Shown here piece by piece: positions 16,395 through 25,889 of a stretch of DNA of 64,000 bases (its first letter is position 1; each line of letters starts with the position of its first letter). The stretch is from Chitinophagaceae bacterium (GTDB lineage: Bacteria > Bacteroidota > Bacteroidia > Chitinophagales > Chitinophagaceae), in contig JAFKGQ010000003.1 in NCBI GenBank assembly GCA_017307755.1, positions 620,001-684,000 of the forward strand. The letters are read 5' to 3'. A program made the position numbers and the translations under genes. Below the pieces are notes generated by a model that saw only the letters and a list, made by a program, of their open reading frames with translations, was not told the origin of the DNA and did no database searches.

Positions 16395-19300
16395 ATGCTA
16401 ACACGCAGACTATCCACCGTCCGCCGGTGGCTATACGGGATCTTATTGTCCATTGCCCTGCCGGCTACGGCCCAGCAGAAGACGCTGCTCTCCGGCATCG
16501 TCACTTCGGAAAAAGGAGATGCGCTGGCGGGTGTAACCATTACGGTGACCGCTGCCGGCTCGAAGGAAAAACACAGTCTTACCACCAATGAGAAAGGGGT
16601 ATTTACCGCAACGGGTCTTCGTGTAGGCGGGAAGTACGATCTTGTCTTTTCCAGTGTGGGGTATGAGGATTACGTGCTTAAACATTTCGAGATCAAACCC
16701 AATGTAAATAATTCCGTCATCGTCCGGATGCGACAGACAGCATCCGATCTCAACCAGGTGGTGGTCATCGGATATGGGTCCCTGCTTAAAAAAGACATTA
16801 CGGGCAGCATCGGCTCTGTAAGATCGGACAAGATCAGCGAGATCGCCGTGACAAACGTCACCCAGGCGCTTCAGGGCCGTGTAGCGGGCGTCATGGTGCA
16901 AACGCAGACCTGGAAACCGGGCTTTACCTCCCAGGTGAGGATCAGGGGCAATCGGAGCATCAATGCTTCTAATGAACCGCTGTATGTACTTGACGGCGTA
17001 CCTACGGTGGACGCCATCGACCAGCTGAACCCTAATGACATCGAATCCATCGATGTGTTGAAGGATGCGTCCGCCACCGCCATATACGGCAACAGGGGCG
17101 CTAACGGGGTCATCATCATTACCACCAAGAAAGGCGTTCAGGGTAAGACAAGCCTTGAATACAACGGATATGAGGGGCTCCTGAAAAACCGGCCCTTGCC
17201 CAAACTGATGAACGCCGCTGACTTTGTGGAATACTCCCGGGAAGCGCAGCGCAATTCCCTGGGGGGGACTACGTATGATCCCACTCCCAATAAAGACCTG
17301 GACTTCAAGAACGATCAACTGGTGGCCACACCCTATATGTACAAGAATATGGAGAACGCCTGGGCCGGCGGCGTCTGGAACCCTTCCAAACTGAAAAGCA
17401 CGGACTGGCTTGCCTTTGGCCTCCGGACAGGCAGTGTGCGCGACCATCAGCTGACTGTAAAGGGAGGTACCGACAAGACCCGCTTCCTCCTGTCGGGAGA
17501 CTATTATCATAACCTCGGCGTGGTGCGTGACCAGGACTACACCCGCTATTCCATGCGCATCAACGCGGAAACCAATGTGACAAAGGGTATCAAGCTTGGT
17601 ACGGTGACGGTGTACAGCCATTCCTTACAGGATGCAGGCTGGAGTGACGTATTCGACGGGTATGGATTAAAAAGTTTCAACCCTCTCGCTTCACCTTATA
17701 ATGATGACGGCACGCTGGCGCTTTATCCCACCAACAATACCCGTACCCCTAACCCTGTAACAAATTTCGGTCATACGAAAAGGGTAGTAAAGCAGGACCG
17801 CTTCCTGGGAAATGTCTTTGCCGACGTTTCATTCCTGAACGGCTTCAATTTCCGGAGCAATTTCGGACTGGATTACCGCACGCAGCAAAACCTGAACTTC
17901 GACGGGGCCAATACGGCTTCCGCGGGCGGTCAGGCTCCTTCGAGCGCAGTCAACTCAGGGTTGCATCGGAGCATGTATACGCTGGAGAACATCCTCAGCT
18001 ATCGAAAGACCATTAACCACGATCACAGTTTGTATGCCACCCTGCTGCAATCCGTCCAGGGCGAGACGGAGGATACGAGCATCATTGCAGTCAGCAACCT
18101 GCCCTATGATCAACAGCTGTATTATAATGTAGGGAGCGCCCTTACGATCAACGGCATCAGGAGCAACTATTCCCACTGGACCCTGGCCTCTTTTATGGGA
18201 CGCTTTAATTACGCCTTTAAGGATAAATACCTTGCTACGGTATCGGCCAGGTACGACGGATCTTCCCGGTTGGCGGAAGGTCATAAATGGGTGCTATTCC
18301 CCTCCGTTGCCCTGGCGTGGCGGATAAAGAGCGAGCCTTTTATGGACAGGGTGGGTTTTTTCAGCGATCTAAAGCTGCGGGCCGGATGGGGAAGGACGGG
18401 GAACTCCGCCATCGACCCGTATAAGACGGAAGGCGCCCTTTCCATTGTACAATATGTTTTTGGTGAATCGCCTGCCCTGGGCTTCTCTCCCATGGATATG
18501 CTCAACCCTTCCCTCACCTGGGAGACGACGGGCCAATACAACGCAGGCGTCGATTTTGGTCTTTTGGGAGGACGCATCTCCGGCACAGTGGATGTCTACA
18601 GCCAGAATACCTATGACCTTTTGCTCAAACGCCAGTTGCCCAGTGTATCGGGGTTTACGTCCATTCTCAGCAATGTCGGTAAGACCAACAACCGTGGCGT
18701 GGAGGTTTCCCTCAACACGGTGAATATGACCCGGAAGGATTTCGAATGGCGTACCGACTGGATATTTGCCGTCAATCGCCAGCGCATCGTGGAGCTGTAC
18801 AATGGCAAACACGACGATATAGGCGCACAATGGTTTATCGGTAAGCCGGTGCAGGTGTTCTACGACGTTGCGACGAGCGGTATCTGGCAGAATACGGATG
18901 GGGACCTAAAAGAAATGGCGAAGTACAACGCCAATGGATCGACCTTCAAGCCCGGCGATATCCGTCCCCTGGACCTGAACCATGATTATAAGATCGATGC
19001 TTCCGACCGGTACATCATCGGTCAGGCTGATCCTAAATGGACTGCCAGCCTTGGCAACAATTTCCGCTGGAAGAACTTTGACGCATCCTTCTTTATGTAT
19101 GCAATGGTAGGCCAGACTGTGAAGCATGATCTGGACATGCGTTTTGACGGTCGTTATAACCAACCCAAGCTGGATTACTGGACGCCGAATAATCCCGCCA
19201 CGAGATATCCCCGCCCGCTGTTGGGTACGGCAGGTCTGAACTACATCGGCCAGCTTGATTATTACAGCGGTTCTTTCCTGCGTATGAAGAATATCTCGGT

Positions 19301-19481
19301 AGGTTATTCTCTTTCCCCCGGCCTGCTGCAAAAAATGTCGCTGCAGAAATTCAGGATCTATGCCAGCGTTCAGAACCCTTTTGTGATAACAAAGTTCCCG
19401 GGAACAGACCCGGAAGGAGCTACAGGATTCAACGAACCAAGCGTAACGACTTACCTGGTCGGCGCCCATATCATCTTTTAA
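16395..19481 (+). CDS. SusC/RagA-family TonB-linked outer-membrane transporter
   Basis: A 1028-residue outer-membrane TonB-dependent transporter that would import glycan fragments captured with the SusD partner. After a signal peptide (about 1-27, ending ATAQQ) comes a carboxypeptidase-regulatory-like domain (about 30-112), the SusC-typical TonB-box region DLNQVVVIGYG, a plug domain with VRIRGNRSINASNEPLYVLDG and TAIYGNRGANGVIIITTKKG, and a long barrel ending in HIIF. No secretin/TonB short N-terminal signalling domain precedes the regulatory-like domain, which is unexpected next to FecI/FecR. SusD follows 17 bp later. Confidence 0.93.
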   Translation: MLTRRLSTVRRWLYGILLSIALPATAQQKTLLSGIVTSEKGDALAGVTITVTAAGSKEKHSLTTNEKGVFTATGLRVGGKYDLVFSSVGYEDYVLKHFEIKPNVNNSVIVRMRQTASDLNQVVVIGYGSLLKKDITGSIGSVRSDKISEIAVTNVTQALQGRVAGVMVQTQTWKPGFTSQVRIRGNRSINASNEPLYVLDGVPTVDAIDQLNPNDIESIDVLKDASATAIYGNRGANGVIIITTKKGVQGKTSLEYNGYEGLLKNRPLPKLMNAADFVEYSREAQRNSLGGTTYDPTPNKDLDFKNDQLVATPYMYKNMENAWAGGVWNPSKLKSTDWLAFGLRTGSVRDHQLTVKGGTDKTRFLLSGDYYHNLGVVRDQDYTRYSMRINAETNVTKGIKLGTVTVYSHSLQDAGWSDVFDGYGLKSFNPLASPYNDDGTLALYPTNNTRTPNPVTNFGHTKRVVKQDRFLGNVFADVSFLNGFNFRSNFGLDYRTQQNLNFDGANTASAGGQAPSSAVNSGLHRSMYTLENILSYRKTINHDHSLYATLLQSVQGETEDTSIIAVSNLPYDQQLYYNVGSALTINGIRSNYSHWTLASFMGRFNYAFKDKYLATVSARYDGSSRLAEGHKWVLFPSVALAWRIKSEPFMDRVGFFSDLKLRAGWGRTGNSAIDPYKTEGALSIVQYVFGESPALGFSPMDMLNPSLTWETTGQYNAGVDFGLLGGRISGTVDVYSQNTYDLLLKRQLPSVSGFTSILSNVGKTNNRGVEVSLNTVNMTRKDFEWRTDWIFAVNRQRIVELYNGKHDDIGAQWFIGKPVQVFYDVATSGIWQNTDGDLKEMAKYNANGSTFKPGDIRPLDLNHDYKIDASDRYIIGQADPKWTASLGNNFRWKNFDASFFMYAMVGQTVKHDLDMRFDGRYNQPKLDYWTPNNPATRYPRPLLGTAGLNYIGQLDYYSGSFLRMKNISVGYSLSPGLLQKMSLQKFRIYASVQNPFVITKFPGTDPEGATGFNEPSVTTYLVGAHIIF

Positions 19482-19498
19482 GCATAAAAAACAGTACA

Positions 19499-21283
19499 AT
19501 GAGGAAGATACTTACCTGGATAATGGTGACAGCGGCAATCGCTACGTTCACCGCCTGTAAAAAATATCTGCAGGAGACGGTGGTGGCAGGCGTTAGCTAT
19601 CAGCTGTATGAAACCCCGGCAGGCATCGAAGGCGCCCTGGTGTCCGCCTATAATACCCTGCGCCTGGACGTACAAGGCGAACGAAGCCTTACCTTCAGCG
19701 ATGCGGGGACCGATCTCTTTACGGTGGGATCGGACGGCAATACCACTTTTAATGAATACCTGGCCACCCTGTCCTCGCTGGACACCCGCATCGGGGATTA
19801 TTGGGACTATCACTATACGGGCATCGGGCAGTGCAATGTTACCCTGGATTATTTACCAAAGGTAACGGGGATGGCTGACAGCCGAAAGAAGGTGATCGAG
19901 GCCGAAGCCCGGTTCTTACGGGCCTGGTATTATTTTGACCTGGTGCAGCACTATGGCAGTGTCCCATTAGTACTGGCTTCCACCAGCAAAGTGGTCACGG
20001 ACTTCAAACGCGCCCCGGCGAAAGACGTATATGCCAGTATATTGTCGGACCTTACGCTTGCCTATGGTCAGCTGCCCCTGACACCTGCGCAGCAGGGTCG
20101 TGTGACAAAGGCCGCGGCCGCCCATTTGCTGGCCAAAGTATATCTCGCCCGCGGGAGCGCTGCGAGCACCACGCAACAATCCATCCGGGGTACGCAGACT
20201 TCGGATATGGACAGCGTGATCTACTATGCTTCGCAGATCGAGGGGCAGCAGTTGGGTAAGTATGCGCTGGTATCCGATTATGCACAACTGTGGGACCCGA
20301 AGAACCAGGTGAACAACGAGGTCATATTCGCCGTCCAATTCTCGACGAATGTCATCAGCAACGGGGGCGGTAACAATATGCACCTGTATCATGTGCCGCA
20401 GTATGATGCGGTCAATACAAAGATACTCCAACGTTCCGTGGATTATGGCCGGCCTTACCGCCGGGTAAGACCCACGCCGTATGTGTATACGGGGCTGTTT
20501 GGAGCTACGCGGATGTATGACTCCCGGTTTGTCAAGTCCTTTGTCTGGGGCTATATCGCCAACCAGGCTGCCACGGGCATCACTACCCGTGCCGGTAATA
20601 AGGTGGATGTAAAAGTGGGAGATACGGCTTTGTATTTTTCACCGGTGTATTACAACACGCAGACATCCCTGGATTCGGCGGTACAGGCTAATAAACAATA
20701 TCCGTACTACCTCCCCCTGAATGTCTATCAGCCTTTCTCTTACAATTTCCTCTTCCCGGGTCTTCGCAAATACCTGGACCCCAGCCGCCCTACTACCAAC
20801 GAAACCAACGGCACCCGGGACTGGGTGGCCATGCGTTACGGGGAAACCCTTCTCTTTCTGGCAGAAGCATATGGCCGGAAAGGGGACTTTGACAAAGCCG
20901 CCGGCTATATCAACCAGATCCGTCAACGGGCGGCTTATAAGGAGGGCGAGATGAAGACTACTCAATGGTGGACGATTGAACGGGGGGACTTTAACGACAG
21001 GACGAAGAACACAGTGGCGCAAATGACGATCACGGCCGGGGACATCAGCAACAATTTTGTGGATTTTATCCTCGAAGAACGGGGCCGGGAAATGCTGGGC
21101 GAGCTCAATCGCTGGGAGGATCTGGACCGTTGCGAGAAACTGGTCGAAAGGGTAAAGAAATATAATCCGGATGCCGGCAATATCCGGGATTATCATGTCC
21201 TCCGGCCCATCCCACAGACCTTTATCGACCGTCTGGACCCCAAGCAGCCGATAGAGCAGGTGCAGAATCCAGGATATTATTAA
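19499..21283 (+). CDS. SusD/RagB-family outer-membrane lipoprotein
   Basis: A 594-residue surface lipoprotein that forms the lid of the SusC transporter and binds the incoming ligand. The signal peptide ends with lipobox TAC (Cys about 21) followed by KK. Helical TPR-like segments typical of SusD follow, such as AEARFLRAWYYFDLVQ (about 138) and RYGETLLFLAEAYGR (about 445). The C-terminal region has EERGREMLGELNRWEDL and ends with PGYY. The sequence does not reveal which glycan it binds. It is in one operon with SusC, GDPD and the GH79-like gene. Confidence 0.92.
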   Translation: MRKILTWIMVTAAIATFTACKKYLQETVVAGVSYQLYETPAGIEGALVSAYNTLRLDVQGERSLTFSDAGTDLFTVGSDGNTTFNEYLATLSSLDTRIGDYWDYHYTGIGQCNVTLDYLPKVTGMADSRKKVIEAEARFLRAWYYFDLVQHYGSVPLVLASTSKVVTDFKRAPAKDVYASILSDLTLAYGQLPLTPAQQGRVTKAAAAHLLAKVYLARGSAASTTQQSIRGTQTSDMDSVIYYASQIEGQQLGKYALVSDYAQLWDPKNQVNNEVIFAVQFSTNVISNGGGNNMHLYHVPQYDAVNTKILQRSVDYGRPYRRVRPTPYVYTGLFGATRMYDSRFVKSFVWGYIANQAATGITTRAGNKVDVKVGDTALYFSPVYYNTQTSLDSAVQANKQYPYYLPLNVYQPFSYNFLFPGLRKYLDPSRPTTNETNGTRDWVAMRYGETLLFLAEAYGRKGDFDKAAGYINQIRQRAAYKEGEMKTTQWWTIERGDFNDRTKNTVAQMTITAGDISNNFVDFILEERGREMLGELNRWEDLDRCEKLVERVKKYNPDAGNIRDYHVLRPIPQTFIDRLDPKQPIEQVQNPGYY

Positions 21284-21297
21284 AAAATAAATGATCT

Positions 21298-22146
21298 ATG
21301 TTACAAAAAATGGTAATAACAGCGCTGACAGCTGCCGGTATTTCGACAGTTGCAGCACAAGAGACGGCGAGATTCAAGGAAATAAACAAACAATTTCTGG
21401 ATCCGAATTCGAAGGTGGTCCTGATATGCGCTCATCGCGGCGCTCATAATGAAGTTCCGGAAAATTCCCTTGCTTCTTTCCGGAAGGCTATCGAGCTGGG
21501 ATTAGATATCTTCGAGCTGGATATCCGGGCAACGAAGGACGACTCACTGGTGATCATGCATGATAGGACGGTGGATCGTACCACCGACGGACATGGCGCC
21601 GTCGCTGACCTGACCTTTGAAGAGATCCGCAGGCTGCACCTGAAGTTTGGGGATATGGTCACGGAAGAAAAAGTACCTACGCTGGAAGAAGCGTTGAGCA
21701 TCGCCAGAGGAAAGATCCTGGTGGACCTCGACATCAAGGTGAACAAATTTCCCGAGATCCTTGCCGTGGTGGCCCGTACTAAAACTCTCACTACGGTGTT
21801 CGCCCTTGTGTATGAACCCATTTACGGCAAGATGATCAAGGAGAAGAGCCCGGGGTTCAGGACCCTTATCCGCACATATAGTGAAGCCGCGGTGGACACT
21901 TTGTTTGCAGTCACTCCTACAGAGGCTGTGCATATCGACAACCACTTCAATACGGCGTCCGTGGTGAACAAGATCAGGAGCCATGGGGCAAGGGCGTTCA
22001 TCAATGCGCTTGATGACGCGGATAAGCTGGCGGCCTCCAACCCGGATGCTTTCGACGTGGATGTGGTCAGTGGCGCGGGTATCGTACAGACCAACTACCC
22101 GGTGCTGCTGATGCAGTATCTGAAGAAGAAAGGTTTGTATCATTAA
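21298..22146 (+). CDS. Periplasmic glycerophosphodiester phosphodiesterase
   Basis: A 282-residue secreted enzyme (signal peptide MLQKMVITALTAAGISTVAAQ) of the GDPD family, which hydrolyses glycerophosphodiesters to glycerol-3-phosphate and an alcohol. Catalytic motifs are intact: AHRGAHNEVPENS near 42-54 (His and Arg), FELDIRATKD near 70-79 with metal-binding Glu and Asp, and the MHDRTVDRTT His near 88. It starts 15 bp after SusD, so it is very likely part of the uptake operon, suggesting the imported or surface-bound ligand carries a glycerophosphate-type substituent (inference). Confidence 0.9.
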   Translation: MLQKMVITALTAAGISTVAAQETARFKEINKQFLDPNSKVVLICAHRGAHNEVPENSLASFRKAIELGLDIFELDIRATKDDSLVIMHDRTVDRTTDGHGAVADLTFEEIRRLHLKFGDMVTEEKVPTLEEALSIARGKILVDLDIKVNKFPEILAVVARTKTLTTVFALVYEPIYGKMIKEKSPGFRTLIRTYSEAAVDTLFAVTPTEAVHIDNHFNTASVVNKIRSHGARAFINALDDADKLAASNPDAFDVDVVSGAGIVQTNYPVLLMQYLKKKGLYH

Positions 22147-22151
22147 ATGTT

Positions 22152-22197
22152 AACCAGATACTAATCCGGCGCCATACGCCGGGTTAGGTCTGGTTTT
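22152..22197 (+). terminator. Long hairpin between the GDPD and GH79-like genes
   Basis: Arms AACCAGA, CTAAT and CCGGCG pair with CGCCGG, GTTAG and TCTGGTT with one small interruption, and are followed by TTTT. It begins six bases after the GDPD stop, as a full or partial terminator that would lower expression of the next gene. Confidence 0.6.
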
Positions 22198-22222
22198 GGC
22201 TTGATATGGGTAAACACCTGCT

Positions 22223-23617
22223 ATGTTGCGTATAACTGCCGCTATCGCAATCATCAGTTTTGTGCTGGCCTGTAAAAAATCGTCATCTTCTCCGCCGGGT
22301 AGCAATTCCCATTCGGATACCACTGCTGTCAGTATTGGCTTTGTCATCAATCCTTTGCAGGAGGGAAGGGCCATTCCCGCAGATTTTACGGGTTTGAGCT
22401 TTGAAACGGGGAGCCTGCCCGACACTACTTTTTTTAATCCTTCCAATGCTACGTTCATCCGCCTGATCAGAGGATTGGGACAGGGCGTGATCCGGGTCGG
22501 CGGTAATACGTCGGACAAGATGTTTGTTACGGACGGCGCCATCGATCGTTTCTTCAGCTTTGCAGGCGCTACGGGCTGGAAGGTTATGTTTGGACTTAAC
22601 CTGGGCACCGGAACCCCCGGAGCCGCGGCATTGGAGGCTGCGTATATCTACAATCATTATAGTGACAGACTGCTGTATTTTGAGATCGGTAATGAACCGG
22701 ACCTGTATGGTACGAATGGGCTCCGCCCCCCTGGATATAGTTATACGGATTTCAGAAAGGAATTCGATATCTATTATGATAGTATCAAACGGTTGACCCC
22801 GGACGCTGTATTCTCGGGCCCTACTACTGCCACACATACCGATACCTGGCTGGTGCCTTTTGCCAGGGATGAGCACAGCCGCATCGGGTTGTTGACACAA
22901 CATTATTATAAAATGGGCCCTGCGGGTAACCCTAGTGTAACCATCGGAAGACTGTTAAACGGCAATACGGGTATCAACAGCCAGGCTGCTACAATGGCGG
23001 CGGCTGCGGGAGAGGAACATCTGCCTTTTCGTATCTCCGAGTGCAACTCGGTCTATGGCGGCGGAGAGAACGGTATCAGCAATACATTGGCTTCGGCGCT
23101 TTGGACGTTAGATTACATGTTCAACCTGGCGGAAGAAGGGGCGGCCGGCGTAAATTTCCATGGAGGCGGGACGGGGCCTTATACCCCAATTGCTTTTTCG
23201 CAGAGACAATTCACCGCGCGACCTATGTATTATGGTATGTTATTCTTTCATATGGCTTCTGCCGGCAGATTGTTAAAAGTAACGCCGGAGGGTGGTATGC
23301 CGGATATGATAAATATAACGGCCCATGCCGCTGCACAGCAAGACGGCTCTTTGTTGGTAACGTTGATCAATAAAGACACTGTACATTCGGCAGTCGTAAC
23401 CCTGGCTGCCGGGGATCACAGATGGATAAATGCCGCCCTGCTTCGACTGACGGGGCCTTCTCCCTCGGCCAACACAGACATTACATTAGGGGGCAGCAGC
23501 GTACAGACCGATGGGACCTGGACGTCTCTGCAGCAGGAAAACGGAACGATAACCGCGGGCAATACCTGCCTGGTAAAGGTTCCGGCCGGCAGTGCGGCCC
23601 TGGTGACATTGAAATGA
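22223..23617 (+). CDS. Glycoside hydrolase-like lipoprotein, probably GH79 family
   Basis: A 464-residue lipoprotein (lipobox LAC, Cys about 17) with a TIM-barrel glycosidase layout followed by a C-terminal beta domain. FEIGNEPDLY near 153-162 supplies the likely acid/base Glu, and RISECNSVYGGG near 271-282 the likely nucleophile Glu. These two motifs and the GGN after IRV resemble GH79 beta-glucuronidases and related clan A enzymes. The assignment rests on motif recognition only; GH30 or GH39-like families are alternatives. It is the last gene of the SusC/SusD operon, so it probably acts on the same glycan at the cell surface or in the periplasm. Confidence 0.72.
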   Translation: MLRITAAIAIISFVLACKKSSSSPPGSNSHSDTTAVSIGFVINPLQEGRAIPADFTGLSFETGSLPDTTFFNPSNATFIRLIRGLGQGVIRVGGNTSDKMFVTDGAIDRFFSFAGATGWKVMFGLNLGTGTPGAAALEAAYIYNHYSDRLLYFEIGNEPDLYGTNGLRPPGYSYTDFRKEFDIYYDSIKRLTPDAVFSGPTTATHTDTWLVPFARDEHSRIGLLTQHYYKMGPAGNPSVTIGRLLNGNTGINSQAATMAAAAGEEHLPFRISECNSVYGGGENGISNTLASALWTLDYMFNLAEEGAAGVNFHGGGTGPYTPIAFSQRQFTARPMYYGMLFFHMASAGRLLKVTPEGGMPDMINITAHAAAQQDGSLLVTLINKDTVHSAVVTLAAGDHRWINAALLRLTGPSPSANTDITLGGSSVQTDGTWTSLQQENGTITAGNTCLVKVPAGSAALVTLK

Positions 23618-23621
23618 TGGA

Positions 23622-23795
23622 TTAAGGCATAAAGTCGTCTTCGGCCCTGTTGTCGTATTTGTCAAAAAGCTTGTCGATGGCGCCGGCGAAGAGAGGGAAT
23701 TTTTCCTTGGTATAGCCTTTTATCACGTCGATGGCCTTGTAGGCTTGTTCTTCCGTGAGGCCTGCGGCTTTCAGCCTGTCGAGCAGTTCCTGCAT
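23622..23795 (-). CDS. Small helical protein downstream of clpX
   Basis: A 57-residue acidic, helical protein starting MQELLDRLKAAGLTEEQA and containing VIKGYTKEKFP, like a widespread small family of unknown function. A longer reading frame that runs into clpX is in-frame here but the upstream part only overlaps clpX in another frame, so the ATG at 23795 is preferred. It is separated from clpX by an 11-bp hairpin. A plus-strand terminator reading across it means the GH79-like mRNA may be antisense to it. Confidence 0.6.
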   Translation of the reverse strand: MQELLDRLKAAGLTEEQAYKAIDVIKGYTKEKFPLFAGAIDKLFDKYDNRAEDDFMP

Positions 23796-23809
23796 ATCTT
23801 TATAAAGTT

Positions 23810-23844
23810 CGGGGACCTGCGTAGCAGGTCCCCGGTGGTTTTTT
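23810..23844 (+). terminator. Perfect hairpin with T-run between clpX and the GH79-like gene
   Basis: CGGGGACCTGC and GCAGGTCCCCG form an 11-bp stem with a 3-nt loop. A T-run follows on the plus strand and overlaps the clpX stop codon. It best serves plus-strand transcripts coming from the GH79-like gene, and may also weaken minus-strand transcription past clpX. Confidence 0.75.
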
Positions 23845-25078
23845 AAGCAACTTTTAGCAAATTCATCTTGCTCTTGTCGAATTTCTTCCGGGCATATTCC
23901 AGATTGAGATGGAACTTGGTTTCTTTTGCGGAAGGCAGTTCGAACATACCGTCGGTGAGGATACTTTCGCAAATGCTGCGGAGCCCTCTGGCGCCTAATT
24001 TATATTCGATGGCCTTGTCCACCATAAAGTCGAGGACTTCCAGGTCAAAGCTCAGTTGTATGCCTTCCAGTTCGAACAGTTTCTTATACTGGCGGATGAG
24101 GGAATTCTTTGGTTCTGTAAGGATCGATCGCAGGGTAGTCTTATCCAGCGGGTCCAGATGGGTGACTACAGGCAGACGACCCAGCAATTCGGGGATCAAA
24201 CCAAAGGATTTCAGGTCCGGCGCGTTTACATACTGCAGGAGGTTTTTCTTTGCCTGCTCCTGCTGTTCTTTATTGACATTAAAACCAATGGCGTTTGTGT
24301 TGATCCTGCGGGCAATGATCTTGTCCACACCGTCGAATGCGCCGCCACAGATAAAGAGGATATTCTGGGTATTGATCTTGATCAGCTTTTGTTCGGGGTG
24401 TTTCCTGCCGCCCTGCGGAGGCACCAGCACGTCCGTACCTTCCAGCAGCTTAAGCAGCCCCTGCTGTACGCCTTCGCCGCTGACATCCCTGGTAATGGAA
24501 GGGTTGTCTCCCTTACGGGCGATCTTATCGATCTCATCGATATAAACGATACCTCTTTCCGCAGCCGCCACATCATAATTGCAGACCTGCAGCAAGCGGG
24601 TGAGAATACTCTCCACGTCCTCGCCTACATAACCAGCCTCCGTAAAAACCGTAGCATCGACGATGGCAAAAGGCACATTCAGCAATTTGGCGATGGTTTT
24701 TGCCAGCAGGGTCTTGCCCGTACCGGTTTCCCCGACCATGATGATATTGCTTTTTTCGATCTCTACCTCATTCTCTACTACTTTTTGCTGCAACCGTTTG
24801 TAGTGATTGTATACAGCTACCGATAATACTTTCTTGGCGTCATCCTGTCCAATGACATATTCGTCGAGGATACGTTTTATTTCGATCGGTTTTTTGACAG
24901 TAAGCTTGAATGAACTGCCACCGGGTGCGTCTTCCCGGATCATGAGCTCCTGTTGAATGATCTCCTGCGCATGCTCCACACAGTTCTCACAGATGTGCCC
25001 TTCCTGGCCAGCGATGAGGATCTTTACTTCGTCCCTGTTGCGACCGCAGAAGGAACAATGTAATGTGTTTTTTGCCAT
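23843..25078 (-). CDS. clpX: ATP-dependent Clp protease ATP-binding subunit ClpX
   Basis: ClpX unfolds substrates and feeds them into ClpP. The 411-residue protein carries the N-terminal zinc domain (CSFCGRN and CENCVEH), Walker A GETGTGKT near 116-123, pore loop GYVGED near 149, Walker B YIDEIDK near 174-180, the ClpP-docking IGF tripeptide (AIGFNV near 270) and the [12 protein letters not shown] segment near 312. Length and motifs are normal. It has its own -7 box downstream of the clpP terminator, so it can be transcribed separately from clpP1-clpP2. Confidence 0.96.
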   Translation of the reverse strand: MAKNTLHCSFCGRNRDEVKILIAGQEGHICENCVEHAQEIIQQELMIREDAPGGSSFKLTVKKPIEIKRILDEYVIGQDDAKKVLSVAVYNHYKRLQQKVVENEVEIEKSNIIMVGETGTGKTLLAKTIAKLLNVPFAIVDATVFTEAGYVGEDVESILTRLLQVCNYDVAAAERGIVYIDEIDKIARKGDNPSITRDVSGEGVQQGLLKLLEGTDVLVPPQGGRKHPEQKLIKINTQNILFICGGAFDGVDKIIARRINTNAIGFNVNKEQQEQAKKNLLQYVNAPDLKSFGLIPELLGRLPVVTHLDPLDKTTLRSILTEPKNSLIRQYKKLFELEGIQLSFDLEVLDFMVDKAIEYKLGARGLRSICESILTDGMFELPSAKETKFHLNLEYARKKFDKSKMNLLKVA

Positions 25079-25102
25079 TTCTCTTATTATTCAGATTAGT
25101 TA

Positions 25103-25110
25103 CAAAGTTA
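25103..25110 (-). promoter_or_regulatory. Candidate -7 box for clpX
   Basis: TAACTTTG on the minus strand is a full match to TAnnTTTG, 25 bp upstream of the clpX ATG and beyond the clpP terminator. Confidence 0.5.
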
Positions 25111-25142
25111 CCCAACTTATTGAATAATGCCAGCATGTGGAG

Positions 25143-25179
25143 AAAAAGACCGTTCTGCTAAACAGATGACGGCCTTTTT
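25143..25179 (-). terminator. Terminator after the clpP genes
   Basis: AAAAGGCCGTCATCTG pairs with CAGAACGGTCTTTTT on the minus strand around a short loop, ending in five T. It closes the clpP1-clpP2 transcript before clpX. Confidence 0.75.
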
Positions 25180-25208
25180 ACTAAACGATTATTAGCTAAT
25201 AGTTTATG

Positions 25209-25889
25209 CTAAATTTTGTCAATAATTTGGTCCACAATACCGTACTCGATGGCCTCTTTGGCGTCCATCCAGTAATCCCTGTCAAAGTCTTTCAGCACCT
25301 GTTCGACTTTTTTGCCACAATTGTCCGCCAGGATCCGGGCACTGATGTCCTTTACTCTCCTGGTTTGCTTAGCCGTGATCTCAAGGTCGACGCTGACGCC
25401 CTGCATATATCCTCCCAGGCTGGGCTGGTGGATCATGATCTCGGAGTGCGGAAAGACAAACCGGCGGCCTTTGACGCCACCGCTGAGAAGGATGGAGCCC
25501 ATGGAGGCGGCCAGACCCATACAGATGGTGCTCACAGGGCTCTTTAATAGTTTCATCGTATCATAGATGACCATACCGGAAGACACTACTCCGCCGGGGC
25601 TATTTATAAAGAACCTGATCTCTTCTCCGGGCTTGTCGGCATCCAGCAGCCGCAGTTTGGTCACAACTTCCCTGGCGCTTTTATCGTCAACACCCCCCCA
25701 CAATTCCACTGTCCTGTTCTCAAAGAAGTATTTCTCCATCTTTTTTGCCAGCATGCCCAGTTCGGGGCCTTTTTCTTCTTTGGGCTCCTTTTCATCAGGC
25801 TCGTCTTCCAGGCGGGTGGGTTTTAGCAGATATTTCGAATAATTCATATTAGTATTTTGAAAAAAATGATTAGATAATTCCGATGCCAT
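25209..25889 (-). CDS. clpP: ClpP-family serine protease, second paralogue
   Basis: A 226-residue ClpP homologue with an unusual charged N-terminal extension (DEPDEKEPKEEKGPE) before the protease fold. The catalytic Ser lies in GLAASMGS, the His in MIHQPSLGG and the Asp in LKDFDRDYW. Its ATG overlaps the stop of the upstream clpP as TAATG, indicating translational coupling; an internal ATG 14 codons later is an alternative. Its divergence from the neighbour suggests two ClpP types that may form a mixed tetradecamer. Confidence 0.88.
   Translation of the reverse strand: MASELSNHFFQNTNMNYSKYLLKPTRLEDEPDEKEPKEEKGPELGMLAKKMEKYFFENRTVELWGGVDDKSAREVVTKLRLLDADKPGEEIRFFINSPGGVVSSGMVIYDTMKLLKSPVSTICMGLAASMGSILLSGGVKGRRFVFPHSEIMIHQPSLGGYMQGVSVDLEITAKQTRRVKDISARILADNCGKKVEQVLKDFDRDYWMDAKEAIEYGIVDQIIDKI

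Noticed and set aside
23796..23972. Upstream extension of the 57-residue small protein to 116 residues
   Set aside because: The extra part overlaps clpX out of frame and is rich in Arg; the 57-residue version is the protein-like part.
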